The position numbers and the translations under genes were made by a program. Of a DNA stretch of 64,000 bases, positions 28,118 to 36,886 are shown piece after piece (the stretch's first letter is position 1; every line of letters begins with the position of its first letter). The stretch comes from Pedobacter foliorum (GTDB lineage: Bacteria; Bacteroidota; Bacteroidia; Sphingobacteriales; Sphingobacteriaceae): assembly GCF_013266735.1 (NCBI RefSeq), contig NZ_JABSNU010000002.1, positions 620,001-684,000 of the forward strand, given 5' to 3'. The notes below the pieces were generated by a model that was not told the origin of the DNA, made no database searches, and saw only the letters and a list, made by a program, of their open reading frames with translations.

Positions 28118-29365
28118 ATGAGAATTACGTTAAGTAGAATCGGTTTCGCGTTGTTTTTTTTGTTGCTAGCCACAGGTTTGTGTTTTGCTCAGAAAAAGAT
28201 TAAAAAGCAAGTAGTTTTGAGCGATCGGGAGTTTTGGCTACAACAAATGGACAAGATGGTGAGACCGGTACTGTACGATCTTTCTAAAGACAGCTTGAGG
28301 ATAAAAATGCCGCAGGTAACCTCTAATACTTCAGATAATAAGGCACAAAGAATTCAAGTGCAGTATCTTGAAGTGTTGGGCCGGGTTTTGAGTGGTATAG
28401 CTCCTTGGTTACAGCTCGAAGACGGTAGTGCTGCTGAAAAAGTGCTGCGTCAGGAATATCGCGATATGGTTTTAAAGGGGCTAGCCAATGCTTTGGATTC
28501 AAATAAAAAGGATTTTATGCGTTTTGATGTAGCAGGTCAGCAATTAGTAGATGCCTCATTTTTGTCGTTTGCTTTTGTGAGAGCTCCCTGGCTTTGGGAA
28601 AATCTTGGCAAACAGGAAAAAGATCGGCTGGTTAATTCTATAAAAACTACAAGGAAATTTAAACCAAGCTTTTCGAACTGGTTGCTTTTTTCGGCAATGA
28701 ACGAGGCTTTTCTGTGTAAATATGGATTTGAATGGGATCCGATGCGGGTTGATTATGCCATGCAGCAATTAGAACAGTGGTATGTTGGCGATGGACTCTA
28801 CTCAGATGGACCTGTATTTGCTTTCGATTATTATAATAGTTACGTAATTCATCCTTATCTGGCATCAATAACTGAAATTGTTAATAAAAAGAATAATGTG
28901 TATAGCGGGTTAGCCGATAAGATAAAAAGACGTAATGAACGTTATGCGGTGATTCAGGAAAGGATGATTAATAGCGATGGTACCTATCCTGCTGTTGGTC
29001 GTTCTATCATCTATAGAGGTGCGGCTTTTCATCACCTCGCAGATATGGCATGGCGTAAAGCATTGCCAAAACAATTGAGTTCGGCGCAGGTACGTGGCGC
29101 GCTTACGGCGGTAATTAAAAGAACGCTTGAAAGTCCAACTACCTATAAAAATGGCTGGCTAACACTTGGTTTGTACGGAGATCAGCCTTCAATATGCGAT
29201 TCTTACAACAATCAGGGAAGTCCCTATTTATGCACCAGCATCTTTTTGCCACTTGGTTTATCTCCTGAAGATTCTTTTTGGGCTGATGCACCTCAAAAAT
29301 GGAGCTCCCAGAAGATTTGGAGTGGTGAGGATTTTCCGAACGATCACAGTGTTGACATCAGATGA
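28118..29365 (+). CDS. Secreted DUF2264 protein
   Basis: A 415-residue protein with a clear signal peptide (1-25, ATGLCFAQ). The body is an alpha-helical (alpha/alpha-barrel-like) DUF2264 domain. Typical segments are VQYLEVLGRVLSGIAPWLQL, FSNWLLFSAMNEAFL, YSDGPVFAFDYYNSYVIHPY and a late GSPYLCTSIFLPLGL. DUF2264 proteins are often found with glycan-degradation genes and may be lyase- or hydrolase-like, but I cannot name a reaction. It is the last gene of the three-gene secreted run. Confidence 0.83.
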   Translation: MRITLSRIGFALFFLLLATGLCFAQKKIKKQVVLSDREFWLQQMDKMVRPVLYDLSKDSLRIKMPQVTSNTSDNKAQRIQVQYLEVLGRVLSGIAPWLQLEDGSAAEKVLRQEYRDMVLKGLANALDSNKKDFMRFDVAGQQLVDASFLSFAFVRAPWLWENLGKQEKDRLVNSIKTTRKFKPSFSNWLLFSAMNEAFLCKYGFEWDPMRVDYAMQQLEQWYVGDGLYSDGPVFAFDYYNSYVIHPYLASITEIVNKKNNVYSGLADKIKRRNERYAVIQERMINSDGTYPAVGRSIIYRGAAFHHLADMAWRKALPKQLSSAQVRGALTAVIKRTLESPTTYKNGWLTLGLYGDQPSICDSYNNQGSPYLCTSIFLPLGLSPEDSFWADAPQKWSSQKIWSGEDFPNDHSVDIR

Positions 29366-29454
29366 TAAAATGATTAAACTTTAGTATGTTTGCCCAAATA
29401 TTAGGAACCTTCTAATTTTAGATCTATTGGCCTCTTGGTTTTGGTTTAAGGAAA

Positions 29455-29979
29455 ATGACGGAAAGAGTAATACTTGTAGATAAAGACGATAATGAAATTG
29501 GAACAATGCCTAAGATGGAAGCTCATCTGTTAGGTAAGTTGCACCGTGCATTTTCGGTTTTTATCTTTAATAATAAAGGCGAGCTGCTGTTACAGCAGCG
29601 TGCATTAGAGAAATACCATTCAGGTGGGAAATGGACAAATACCTGTTGCAGTCACCCAAGATACGGCGAAGAAACGCTTGATGCAGCCAACAGACGCCTA
29701 CAAGAGGAGATGGGGATGGTTTGTAAATTGGACTATGTGTTTAATTTTACCTATCATGCTGAGATGGCGGATGGCTTATCGGAGAATGAATTTGACCATG
29801 TTTTTTTTGGTTTAAGTGATGAAGTTCCTATTCCGGATCCTGCTGAAGTTTCTGCTTTCAGGTATGTGGATATGAAAACTTTGGAGCAGGATATTAAAGT
29901 AAATCCTGATATTTATACAGAGTGGTTAAAGATTTGCTTTGACCGTATATTAGAATATTATAACAAACGAAAAATATAA
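29455..29979 (+). CDS. idi: Isopentenyl-diphosphate delta-isomerase, type 1
   Basis: A 174-residue Nudix-fold enzyme interconverting IPP and DMAPP for isoprenoid synthesis. The catalytic cysteine is C65 in NTCCSHPRYGE (equivalent to Cys67 of E. coli Idi), with the metal-binding H67. The Nudix-like segment ANRRLQEEMGM carries the catalytic glutamates, and the conserved W of EWLKICFD is near the end. The length is normal. A -7-like TATGTTTG lies at 29385-29392. The stop is 2 nt from the fabV start, so the two are almost certainly co-transcribed. Confidence 0.95.
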   Translation: MTERVILVDKDDNEIGTMPKMEAHLLGKLHRAFSVFIFNNKGELLLQQRALEKYHSGGKWTNTCCSHPRYGEETLDAANRRLQEEMGMVCKLDYVFNFTYHAEMADGLSENEFDHVFFGLSDEVPIPDPAEVSAFRYVDMKTLEQDIKVNPDIYTEWLKICFDRILEYYNKRKI

Positions 29980-29981
29980 AT

Positions 29982-31175
29982 ATGATTATAGAGCCTAGAA
30001 TGCGTGGGTTTATTTGCCTTACGGCACATCCAAAAGGATGCGAGCAAAATGTAATAAACCAAATCAACTATGTAAAATCAAAAGGTGAAATTGAAGGACC
30101 AAAAAGGGTTCTTGTAATTGGAGCCTCTACAGGATTTGGATTAGCATCGAGAATAACAAGCGCTTTTGGATCTGGCGCAGCTACGGTTGGCGTTTATTTT
30201 GAAAAACCACCGGCACCGGGTAAAACTGCTTCGCCGGGATGGTATAACACTGCAGCATTTGAAGAGCAGGCACATAAAGCCGGTTTATATGCTAAAAGTG
30301 TAAATGGTGATGCTTTTTCAACTGAAATTAAGCAAAAAGTGATTGACTTAATCAAAGCTGATTTAGGACAGATTGATCTTGTTGTTTATAGTTTAGCTTC
30401 TCCTAAAAGGGTTCATCCGGTTACAGGTGTTACTCATAATTCGGTTTTAAAGCCAATTGGAGAAACCACTTTTACCAATAAAACTGTTGATTTTCATACA
30501 GGGGTAGTTTCTGAAGTTTCAATTGCTCCTGCAAATGAGGAAGAAATTGAAAATACTGTTGCCGTTATGGGTGGCGAAGATTGGGGAATGTGGATTGATG
30601 AATTAAAGGCTGCAAATTTATTAGCTCCAGAGGCTATTACTGTTGCTTATTCTTACATAGGTCCAGCGGTTACTGAAGCTGTTTATCGTAAAGGTACTAT
30701 CGGAAGAGCTAAAGATCATTTGGAAGCTACAGCTTTTACGATTAGTGATAAGTTGAAAGATATTAACGGAAAGGCATTTGTTTCAGTAAACAAAGCATTG
30801 GTTACGCAGGCAAGTTCTGCTATTCCTGTAATTCCTTTGTATATTTCTTTGCTTTATAAAATAATGAAAGCTGAAGGTACTCATGAAGGATGTATCGAGC
30901 AGATGCAACGTTTATTTGCTGATCGTTTATACAATAAAACCGGAATTGCTACTGATGAGCAAGGAAGAATTCGTGTTGACGATTGGGAAATGAATGCGGA
31001 TGTACAAAGTCAGGTTGCAGCACTTTGGGCTGAGGCAACTGAAGAAACACTTCCTCAAATAGGTGATTTAGCTGGTTATAGAAGAGACTTCTTAAACTTG
31101 TTCGGCTTTGATGTTGACGGTATCGACTATACTAAAGATACTGACGAAATGGTTGCCGTACCAGGATTGGTATAA
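29982..31175 (+). CDS. fabV: Enoyl-ACP (trans-2-enoyl-CoA) reductase FabV
   Basis: A 397-residue NADH-dependent reductase for the last step of each fatty-acid elongation cycle. The N-terminus IIEPRMRGFICLTAHPKGCE and the Rossmann loop VLVIGASTGFGLASRI are diagnostic of FabV rather than FabI. The Y-x8-K catalytic pair is Y235 and K244 (YRKGTIGRAK). FabV enzymes are generally insensitive to triclosan. It directly follows idi. The stop is followed by two hairpins, the second a dispersed repeat. Confidence 0.96.
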   Translation: MIIEPRMRGFICLTAHPKGCEQNVINQINYVKSKGEIEGPKRVLVIGASTGFGLASRITSAFGSGAATVGVYFEKPPAPGKTASPGWYNTAAFEEQAHKAGLYAKSVNGDAFSTEIKQKVIDLIKADLGQIDLVVYSLASPKRVHPVTGVTHNSVLKPIGETTFTNKTVDFHTGVVSEVSIAPANEEEIENTVAVMGGEDWGMWIDELKAANLLAPEAITVAYSYIGPAVTEAVYRKGTIGRAKDHLEATAFTISDKLKDINGKAFVSVNKALVTQASSAIPVIPLYISLLYKIMKAEGTHEGCIEQMQRLFADRLYNKTGIATDEQGRIRVDDWEMNADVQSQVAALWAEATEETLPQIGDLAGYRRDFLNLFGFDVDGIDYTKDTDEMVAVPGLV

Positions 31176-31181
31176 GGTTTA

Positions 31182-31201
31182 AAGCGCTTCTATAAGCGCT
31201 T
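31182..31201 (+). terminator. Small hairpin after fabV
   Basis: AAGCGCTT (31182-31189) and AAGCGCTT (31194-31201), a self-complementary 8-mer around a CTAT loop, 6 nt after the fabV stop. There is no U-run directly behind it. The following repeat element with TTTTTT may finish termination. Confidence 0.5.
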
Positions 31202-31205
31202 AATC

Positions 31206-31305
31206 AAGCCATTCGTCATCATGAATTTATTTCAGGACCTCGCAGATGCTAGTTAAAACCGGCTTAAACGAGATCCTGAATTTATTTCAGGATGACGAAT
31301 GGCTT
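31206..31305. repeat. Dispersed REP-like inverted-repeat element, copy A
   Basis: The outer arms AAGCCATTCGTCATC (31206-31220) and GATGACGAATGGCTT (31291-31305) are perfect complements. Each is followed inward by TGAATTTATTTCAGGA. The core GTCAT-x-x-TGAATTTATTTCA recurs at 63929 and, in shortened form, at 43299. The right arm runs into TTTTTT, so it can also terminate fabV. No coding capacity. It occupies part of the 314-nt gap 31176-31489. Confidence 0.8.
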
Positions 31306-31325
31306 TTTTGTTATTTGCTTTTTGC

Positions 31326-31359
31326 GCAAACGGTTGCAATAACTCATGCAAACGTTTGT
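31326..31359. promoter_or_regulatory. Double LacI-type operator upstream of GH20
   Basis: GCAAACGGTTGC (31326-31337) and GCAAACGTTTGT (31348-31359) are two palindromic boxes with centres exactly 22 bp apart, on the same DNA face. They lie about 140-170 nt upstream of the GH20 start. The same box occurs next to the hexosamine kinase, its LacI regulator and GH109 near 52-53 kb. Confidence 0.7.
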
Positions 31360-31498
31360 TTGCTTTTTCTCCAAAATCCGCATTATTTTCTCTTAAAATA
31401 ATTGATTAACATTGTGTTAAGGGATCATGTGCTTTCAAATCCAAGATAGTTTCTGGCCCTTAAGAACCTAAACACACAACTAAAACCAAATGTTAACC

Positions 31499-33733
31499 AT
31501 GAAAACCAGTTTAAATAAGTGGCTGATGCTCGCTGTATTGTTAATGAGCTCATTATCCATGTATGCCCAATTCAATATTATCCCCCTTCCGGTAAGTATT
31601 AAAGAAAACGGAGCCTCATTTACTATTAATGGGCAAACAAAAATTTATTATGATAAAGGATTAAAACAACAGGCAGACTTGCTTTATGCCGCTTTATCAC
31701 CGGCGACGGGTTATGATTTTGTAGTTTCAGATCAAAAGAAAGCTGCGAAAAATATCATCGTATTAAAAATAAGCAAAGGTGGCACCCCAATAGGTAAAAC
31801 CGATGCACTAAACAAAGAAAGTTATAAGTTAAGCGTTAAAAATGATGTAATCACCATTGAAGGTAACAGTGCCGTTGGTGTTTTTTACGGGACACAAACG
31901 CTTTTGCAGATGCTTCCGGCCGAGATTTACAACAAACAGCTTCAAAGAAAAGGCGTTTGGAAAATTAAAGGTGCTGAGATTGCAGACGCTCCATCTTATG
32001 AATGGCGCGGTATGATGCTTGATGTTGCCCGTTATTTCTTCGGAAAGGATTACGTGTTGAAGTTCATAGATATGATGGCTATGTACAAAATGAATGTACT
32101 GCATTTTCACCTGGTAGATGATTCTGGATGGCGTTTAGAGATCAAAAAATACCCAAAACTTACTTCTGTAGGTGCCTGGAGAGGCGAAGGTACAGAGCGC
32201 ACCGGAGGCTATTACACTCAGGAAGATATTAAAGAAATAGTGGCTTATGCTACCGCCAGAGGTGTTGATGTTATTCCGGAAATTGAATTACCGGCTCATG
32301 CTTTAGCATCAGTGGTTGCCTATCCTGATTTGTGCTGTACCGGCGAGCAATACACTGTTCCAACTCAACACTCAATTAGCAAAGAGATTTACTGTGTTGG
32401 AAAAGAATCGACTTTTGATTTTTTGGCTGATGTGTTTAAAGAAACTTTTGCTTTGTTCCCTTCTAAATACATTCATATAGGTGGTGATGAGGCCCAATAT
32501 GATCGTTGGAAAACTTGTCCGCATTGCCAAAAAAGAAAGAAAGAGCTTGGTGTTAAAACTGAAAAAGAGATGCAGGTTTATTTTAACCAGCGCATTCAGA
32601 AAATGGTAAAAGCTTATAATAAAACCATTGTTGGTTGGGATGAAATCATTGAAGATGGTTTAAAAGAGAAAGCTGTTGGTATGATCTGGGCCGATTCAAA
32701 AAAAGCTTTTAAGGCTTCAGAAGCTGGTCATTATTCAGTAATGGCATTAACCGGCCATTGCTATTTTGATGTTGCAGAAAGTAATATTCCAGGTGAGGTT
32801 AAAGCAGCAACATGGTTGCAGCCAATCTCTTTGGAGAAAGTTTATCAGTTGAATCCAATGATTGAAGGTTTAGATGCTAAATATCGTCCGCAGATATTAG
32901 GCGCAGAGGCTACGTTATGGTCTGACCAGTTTATTCATGGTACTATACTTCAGGAAATTGCTGCGATCAATGAAAATCGTTCAGAGAAATATTTCGAATA
33001 TTTAACTTTTCCAAGGATGTCGGCTTTGGCTGAAGTTTGCTGGACACCTCGTGAAAAACAAAGCTGGCCTGATTTCGAAAAAAGAATAAGAACTCATTAC
33101 AAACGTTACGATAATGCAGGTTTTGGATATCGTGTGCCATTGCCTAAATTAATTGGTAGTGAAAAAACTGCAAATGGCTTTACTATAAAACTAGAAAAAG
33201 ATATTGAAGGTGCGGAAATCAGATATACTACTGATGGATCCCGTGCTACAGTTTATTCTCCCGTTTATATCCAGTCGGTAACTGTACCTAAGTTGTCAGA
33301 TTTTAGTGCAATTACTGTGGTAAACCGCAATCAATATTCACTTCCACTTTATTTTCCTGAGAAGTATGACAAGTTTAAAAAGTATGGTCAGTTGGTTGCA
33401 GAGTGGAAACCATCATCAGTAAAAGGGAAAGATTTTGGAACGTTTGAAATCAATGCTACCGGAAAAATCAATGAAAACGGTGAGTATGCGCTGTCATTCT
33501 GGTACACAGAAGGTCATTCGCGTTTAGAGATCAAATCTGTTGAGCTTTATAAAAATGGCGTTAAGATAGCTGAAGATGTTCATGATGGTTATACTGGAAC
33601 AAGCCAGGAAAATAATGAATATAAATTTAAAGTTGATGCTTACGAAACTGGTGCAGCCTTTACAATGAAAGCTGTGGTAAGGGGAGATGTAGACAATGAT
33701 TCGAATGGTGCTGTTTTTATTAAAAAACAGTAA
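31499..33733 (+). CDS. GH20 beta-N-acetylhexosaminidase
   Basis: A 744-residue secreted exo-hydrolase releasing terminal beta-GlcNAc or beta-GalNAc. The ATG at 31499 is preferred over that at 31490 because it gives a cleaner signal peptide (KTSLNKWLMLAVLLM...MYAQ). A GH20b N-terminal domain spans about 25-155. The catalytic barrel (about 155-510) contains the D330-E331 pair in HIGGDEAQYDRW, used in substrate-assisted catalysis. A chitobiase-C-like domain (about 545-610) and a C-terminal beta-sandwich (about 625-744) follow. LacI-type boxes upstream tie it to the NahK/GH109 locus. The HipA-like gene starts only 9 nt after its stop. Confidence 0.94.
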   Translation: MKTSLNKWLMLAVLLMSSLSMYAQFNIIPLPVSIKENGASFTINGQTKIYYDKGLKQQADLLYAALSPATGYDFVVSDQKKAAKNIIVLKISKGGTPIGKTDALNKESYKLSVKNDVITIEGNSAVGVFYGTQTLLQMLPAEIYNKQLQRKGVWKIKGAEIADAPSYEWRGMMLDVARYFFGKDYVLKFIDMMAMYKMNVLHFHLVDDSGWRLEIKKYPKLTSVGAWRGEGTERTGGYYTQEDIKEIVAYATARGVDVIPEIELPAHALASVVAYPDLCCTGEQYTVPTQHSISKEIYCVGKESTFDFLADVFKETFALFPSKYIHIGGDEAQYDRWKTCPHCQKRKKELGVKTEKEMQVYFNQRIQKMVKAYNKTIVGWDEIIEDGLKEKAVGMIWADSKKAFKASEAGHYSVMALTGHCYFDVAESNIPGEVKAATWLQPISLEKVYQLNPMIEGLDAKYRPQILGAEATLWSDQFIHGTILQEIAAINENRSEKYFEYLTFPRMSALAEVCWTPREKQSWPDFEKRIRTHYKRYDNAGFGYRVPLPKLIGSEKTANGFTIKLEKDIEGAEIRYTTDGSRATVYSPVYIQSVTVPKLSDFSAITVVNRNQYSLPLYFPEKYDKFKKYGQLVAEWKPSSVKGKDFGTFEINATGKINENGEYALSFWYTEGHSRLEIKSVELYKNGVKIAEDVHDGYTGTSQENNEYKFKVDAYETGAAFTMKAVVRGDVDNDSNGAVFIKKQ

Positions 33734-33742
33734 TTTCGTGGC

Positions 33743-34540
33743 ATGAATAATATCCATCCTCAGTTGAGGACTGTTAATGTAATTCGTTATGTAACGCCAT
33801 TACGTGAAGGAGGCTCAATGCCTGCTATTGCAGAGGCTGATGACGAATTTCTATATGTATTGAAGTTTAGGGGGGCCGGACAAGGAATAAAGGCCCTCAT
33901 TGCAGAAATTATTGGAGGCGAAATTGCCAGGGCACTTGGTTTTAAAGTGCCCGAAATAGTTTTTGCAAAATTAGATGAGGCTTTTGGCCGTACTGAGCCT
34001 GATGAGGAGATTCAAGATCTGCTTAAAGCGAGTATTGGCTTAAACCTGGCTTTGCATTATCTTTCCGGTGCGATAACATTTGATCCTACGGTTACTACTG
34101 TTGATGCAAAATTAGCGTCACAAATTGTGTGGTTGGATTGTTTATTAACTAACATGGATCGGACTGCGCGTAATACAAATATGTTGATCTGGCATAAAGA
34201 GTTGTGGTTGATAGATCATGGCGCATCTTTATACTTTCATCATTCAATGCAGAACTGGAAAGAGCAGGCTGTAAGGCCATTTGCACTGGTTAAGGATCAT
34301 GTTTTACTGCCTCAGGCAAGTGAAATTGAGGCAGTTGATGCTGAGTTTAAAGCTATTCTGACTAATGAGCTGATTGATTCGGTTGTAACATTAATTCCGG
34401 AAGAATGGTTGATTGATGAGTCGGGCCAGGAAACCGCAGAAGAACGCAGACGTGTTTATAGTCAATTCCTGATTTCGAGGGTTGCTAATTCAGAGATTTT
34501 TGTAAAAGAAGCACAAAATGCAAGAGAGTCACTTATTTGA
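33743..34540 (+). CDS. HipA-like kinase (HipA_2 type)
   Basis: A 265-residue single-domain relative of the HipA kinase C-lobe. N-terminal TPLREGGSMPAIAEADDEFL and YVLKFRGAGQG provide the glycine-rich and lysine-bearing ATP site. N137-M-D139-R-T-A-R-N144 is the catalytic loop, and I157-D158-H159-G160 the metal-binding DFG equivalent. The N-subdomain-1 of classical HipA is missing, and there is no adjacent HipB-type antitoxin. Its 3' end overlaps the DUF3037 gene by 23 nt, an arrangement I recall from several phyla. The kinase fold is well supported; substrate and biological role are unknown. Confidence 0.85.
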   Translation: MNNIHPQLRTVNVIRYVTPLREGGSMPAIAEADDEFLYVLKFRGAGQGIKALIAEIIGGEIARALGFKVPEIVFAKLDEAFGRTEPDEEIQDLLKASIGLNLALHYLSGAITFDPTVTTVDAKLASQIVWLDCLLTNMDRTARNTNMLIWHKELWLIDHGASLYFHHSMQNWKEQAVRPFALVKDHVLLPQASEIEAVDAEFKAILTNELIDSVVTLIPEEWLIDESGQETAEERRRVYSQFLISRVANSEIFVKEAQNARESLI

Positions 34541-34904
34541 GTACGCAGTTATTCGTGTGGTTCCAAGGGTTGAACGCGAAGAATTCATTAACGTGGGTGT
34601 GGTTCTGTATTGTGCGAAGCAAAAGTTTTTGAAGGCTTTGATCTCTTTAGATGAAAGCCGATTGGCCGTTTTTAAAGCCGATTTGGATTGTGATGTGCTA
34701 AAGGCTAATCTGATTGCTTTTGAGCGGATTTGTGCAGGAGAAAAGGATAGTGGCCCTATTGGTCAACTTGATGCTGCCTCGCGCTTTAGGTGGCTTACTG
34801 CTACCCGCAGTACTGTTGTGCAAGCATCTAAAGTTCACCCCGGATTTTGCAAAGATCCGATGGAAACACTTAATAAGCTCCATAATCAGCTTGTGCTTTT
34901 CTAA
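34518..34904 (+). CDS. DUF3037 protein
   Basis: A 128-residue soluble protein. The opening FEYAVIRVVPRVEREEFINV, then GVVLYC, and the closing RFRWLTATRSTVVQASKVHP define DUF3037. The start ATG lies inside the end of the HipA-like gene (23-nt overlap). Its stop TAA shares one base with the helicase ATG (TAATG at 34902-34906), so both junctions suggest translational coupling. DUF3037 proteins have no known activity. Persistent pairing with HipA-like kinases suggests it is a substrate, inhibitor or partner of the kinase. Confidence 0.87.
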   Translation: MQESHLFEYAVIRVVPRVEREEFINVGVVLYCAKQKFLKALISLDESRLAVFKADLDCDVLKANLIAFERICAGEKDSGPIGQLDAASRFRWLTATRSTVVQASKVHPGFCKDPMETLNKLHNQLVLF

Positions 34905-36811
34905 TGGAGTATTTTAAAAAGTTACTTGATTTACTTAAAATTGAGCGACAGGAAGACCTGGATTCTTACCTGAGACTTACAGCTTCGGCTTCTGTAGCTG
35001 ATCGTCGTGAAAATGGATTGACATGGTATCCTATTGCTATCCGTGGTTCTGAAACGGGGAGAGGCGATTACCTTACCGTAGAGGTTGAACGGACAACCCA
35101 TCATGATATTTCGCACCAGCTTAGGTTTGGTGCATCGGCAGTATTGTTTTCTAATCATGATCCTAAACAGGATAGGATTGAAGGTACAATTAGCCATCAG
35201 AATGGAAATAAGCTAAAGATTACTTTGCTTACAGAAGAGCTACCTGATTGGGCCAGTGATGGTAAATTGGGTATCGACCTGCTGTTTGATGATAACAGTT
35301 ATAATGAGATGCAGAATGCGCTTAAACTAGCCCAGAAGCCAAATGATAATGCTGCAGATTCAGTTTTAACTGATGTATTAACAGGACAGAAAGCGCCTAC
35401 TTTTGATGTTACCTTAACAGATGTTGTAGCTCATCAGTTAAATCCTGTGCAGCAAAAGGCGGTTAACAGGATTTTGCAGGCACAAGAATTGGCCATTGTT
35501 CATGGTCCGCCGGGAACGGGAAAAACAACCACACTTGTACAGGCCATTAAAGCTTTGATTGCCAAAGATGGTCAGAAAGTACTTGTTGTTGCGCCTAGTA
35601 ATACGGCTGTGGATTTGTTAAGTGAAAAGCTTGCTGAAGAAGGATTGAATGTATTGCGTGTGGGAAATCCGGCAAGGGTTTCTGAGCGCTTATCATCCTT
35701 AACCATGGATAGTAAAATTGCTGAGCACAATGAGACTAAAAACCTAAAGTCGCTTAGAAAACAGGCCAATGAGTACAAGAATATGGCTCATAAGTATAAG
35801 CGGAATTTTGGTCGTGCAGAACAGGAACAGCGTAAAGCGCTCTTTAATGAAGCACACAAGATCATGAAAGAAGTAAACAATGCTGAACAGTATATTATTG
35901 ATGATGTTGTAGCAAAAACTCAGGTGGTTACCGCGACATTAATTGGGGCAAACCATTATACAGTTAGAGATCTTAAATATAAAACAGTAGTGATTGATGA
36001 GGCCGGACAAGCTTTAGAGCCTGCTTGCTGGGTGCCAATATTGAAGGCCGAAAAGGTAATATTAGCTGGAGATCATTGTCAGTTGCCACCAACAATTAAG
36101 TCTACGCAAGCTGCAAAAGCAGGCTTAAGCAATACTTTAATGGAAAAGTGTACTGTGATGCATCCTGAAGCAGTTGTTTTGTTAGAGGAGCAGTACAGGA
36201 TGAATACAACGATAATGGGATACCCATCATCAGTATTCTATAAAGATAAATTAACTGCGCACCCTAGTGTGGCTGATCGCTTGTTGTTTGCTGAAGAGCC
36301 TCCATTGGAATTTGTTGATACTGCAGGTTGTGGATTTGATGAAAAACTTGAAGGTACAAGTACAACAAACCCTGAGGAAGCTGTGTTTTTGTTAAAGCAT
36401 TTAACGCAATTGGTTGCTAAGCTGGGTGATCATTATACAGATTCTAATTTTCCGACTATAGCAATTATTTCTCCCTATAAACAACAAATAAACATTCTGA
36501 ATGATCTAATAACCGGTTCTGAAGAGTTAATGGTTTATAAGGATAAAATCAGTATTAACACTATTGATAGTTTTCAGGGACAGGAACGAGACATTGTTTA
36601 CATTGGTTTAACCAGAAGCAATACGGATGGTGCAATCGGCTTTTTAGCTGATACCAGAAGGATGAATGTGGCTATGACGAGGGCCAGAAAGAAACTGGTT
36701 GTTGTAGGCGATAGCGCTACACTTTCGAGGTCGGAATTTTACTCTGGTTTTATCAACTATGCTGAAAAGTACAAATCTTATGTAAGCGCATGGGAATTTG
36801 TCGGTTTTTAA
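34904..36811 (+). CDS. SF1B (IGHMBP2/UPF1-like) DNA/RNA helicase
   Basis: A 635-residue superfamily-1 helicase. An N-terminal beta-barrel-like domain spans about 1-170 and the catalytic core about 180-625. Motifs are complete: Walker A HGPPGTGKTTT (G201-T208), DEAG at D365-E366, motif III GDHCQLPPT, motif IV EEQYRMN, motif V IDSFQGQERD and motif VI RRMNVAMTRARK. A coiled insertion (about 285-330) resembles the 1B/stalk region of UPF1-like enzymes. The start overlaps the DUF3037 stop by one base, tying it to the HipA-like/DUF3037 pair. It could be a housekeeping helicase or the effector of a three-gene system. Confidence 0.9.
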   Translation: MEYFKKLLDLLKIERQEDLDSYLRLTASASVADRRENGLTWYPIAIRGSETGRGDYLTVEVERTTHHDISHQLRFGASAVLFSNHDPKQDRIEGTISHQNGNKLKITLLTEELPDWASDGKLGIDLLFDDNSYNEMQNALKLAQKPNDNAADSVLTDVLTGQKAPTFDVTLTDVVAHQLNPVQQKAVNRILQAQELAIVHGPPGTGKTTTLVQAIKALIAKDGQKVLVVAPSNTAVDLLSEKLAEEGLNVLRVGNPARVSERLSSLTMDSKIAEHNETKNLKSLRKQANEYKNMAHKYKRNFGRAEQEQRKALFNEAHKIMKEVNNAEQYIIDDVVAKTQVVTATLIGANHYTVRDLKYKTVVIDEAGQALEPACWVPILKAEKVILAGDHCQLPPTIKSTQAAKAGLSNTLMEKCTVMHPEAVVLLEEQYRMNTTIMGYPSSVFYKDKLTAHPSVADRLLFAEEPPLEFVDTAGCGFDEKLEGTSTTNPEEAVFLLKHLTQLVAKLGDHYTDSNFPTIAIISPYKQQINILNDLITGSEELMVYKDKISINTIDSFQGQERDIVYIGLTRSNTDGAIGFLADTRRMNVAMTRARKKLVVVGDSATLSRSEFYSGFINYAEKYKSYVSAWEFVGF

Positions 36812-36886
36812 TCATAGAAATAATGAAATTAGCAGGATTGTGATTAATTTCATTCCTTTACAGTATAATCAAACATCACTCTTAAA

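Noticed and set aside
33743..34540. Classical HipBA toxin-antitoxin system
   Set aside because: There is no HipB-type gene next to it and the N-terminal HipA subdomain is missing. The XRE protein at 55375 is 20 kb away and unrelated in context.
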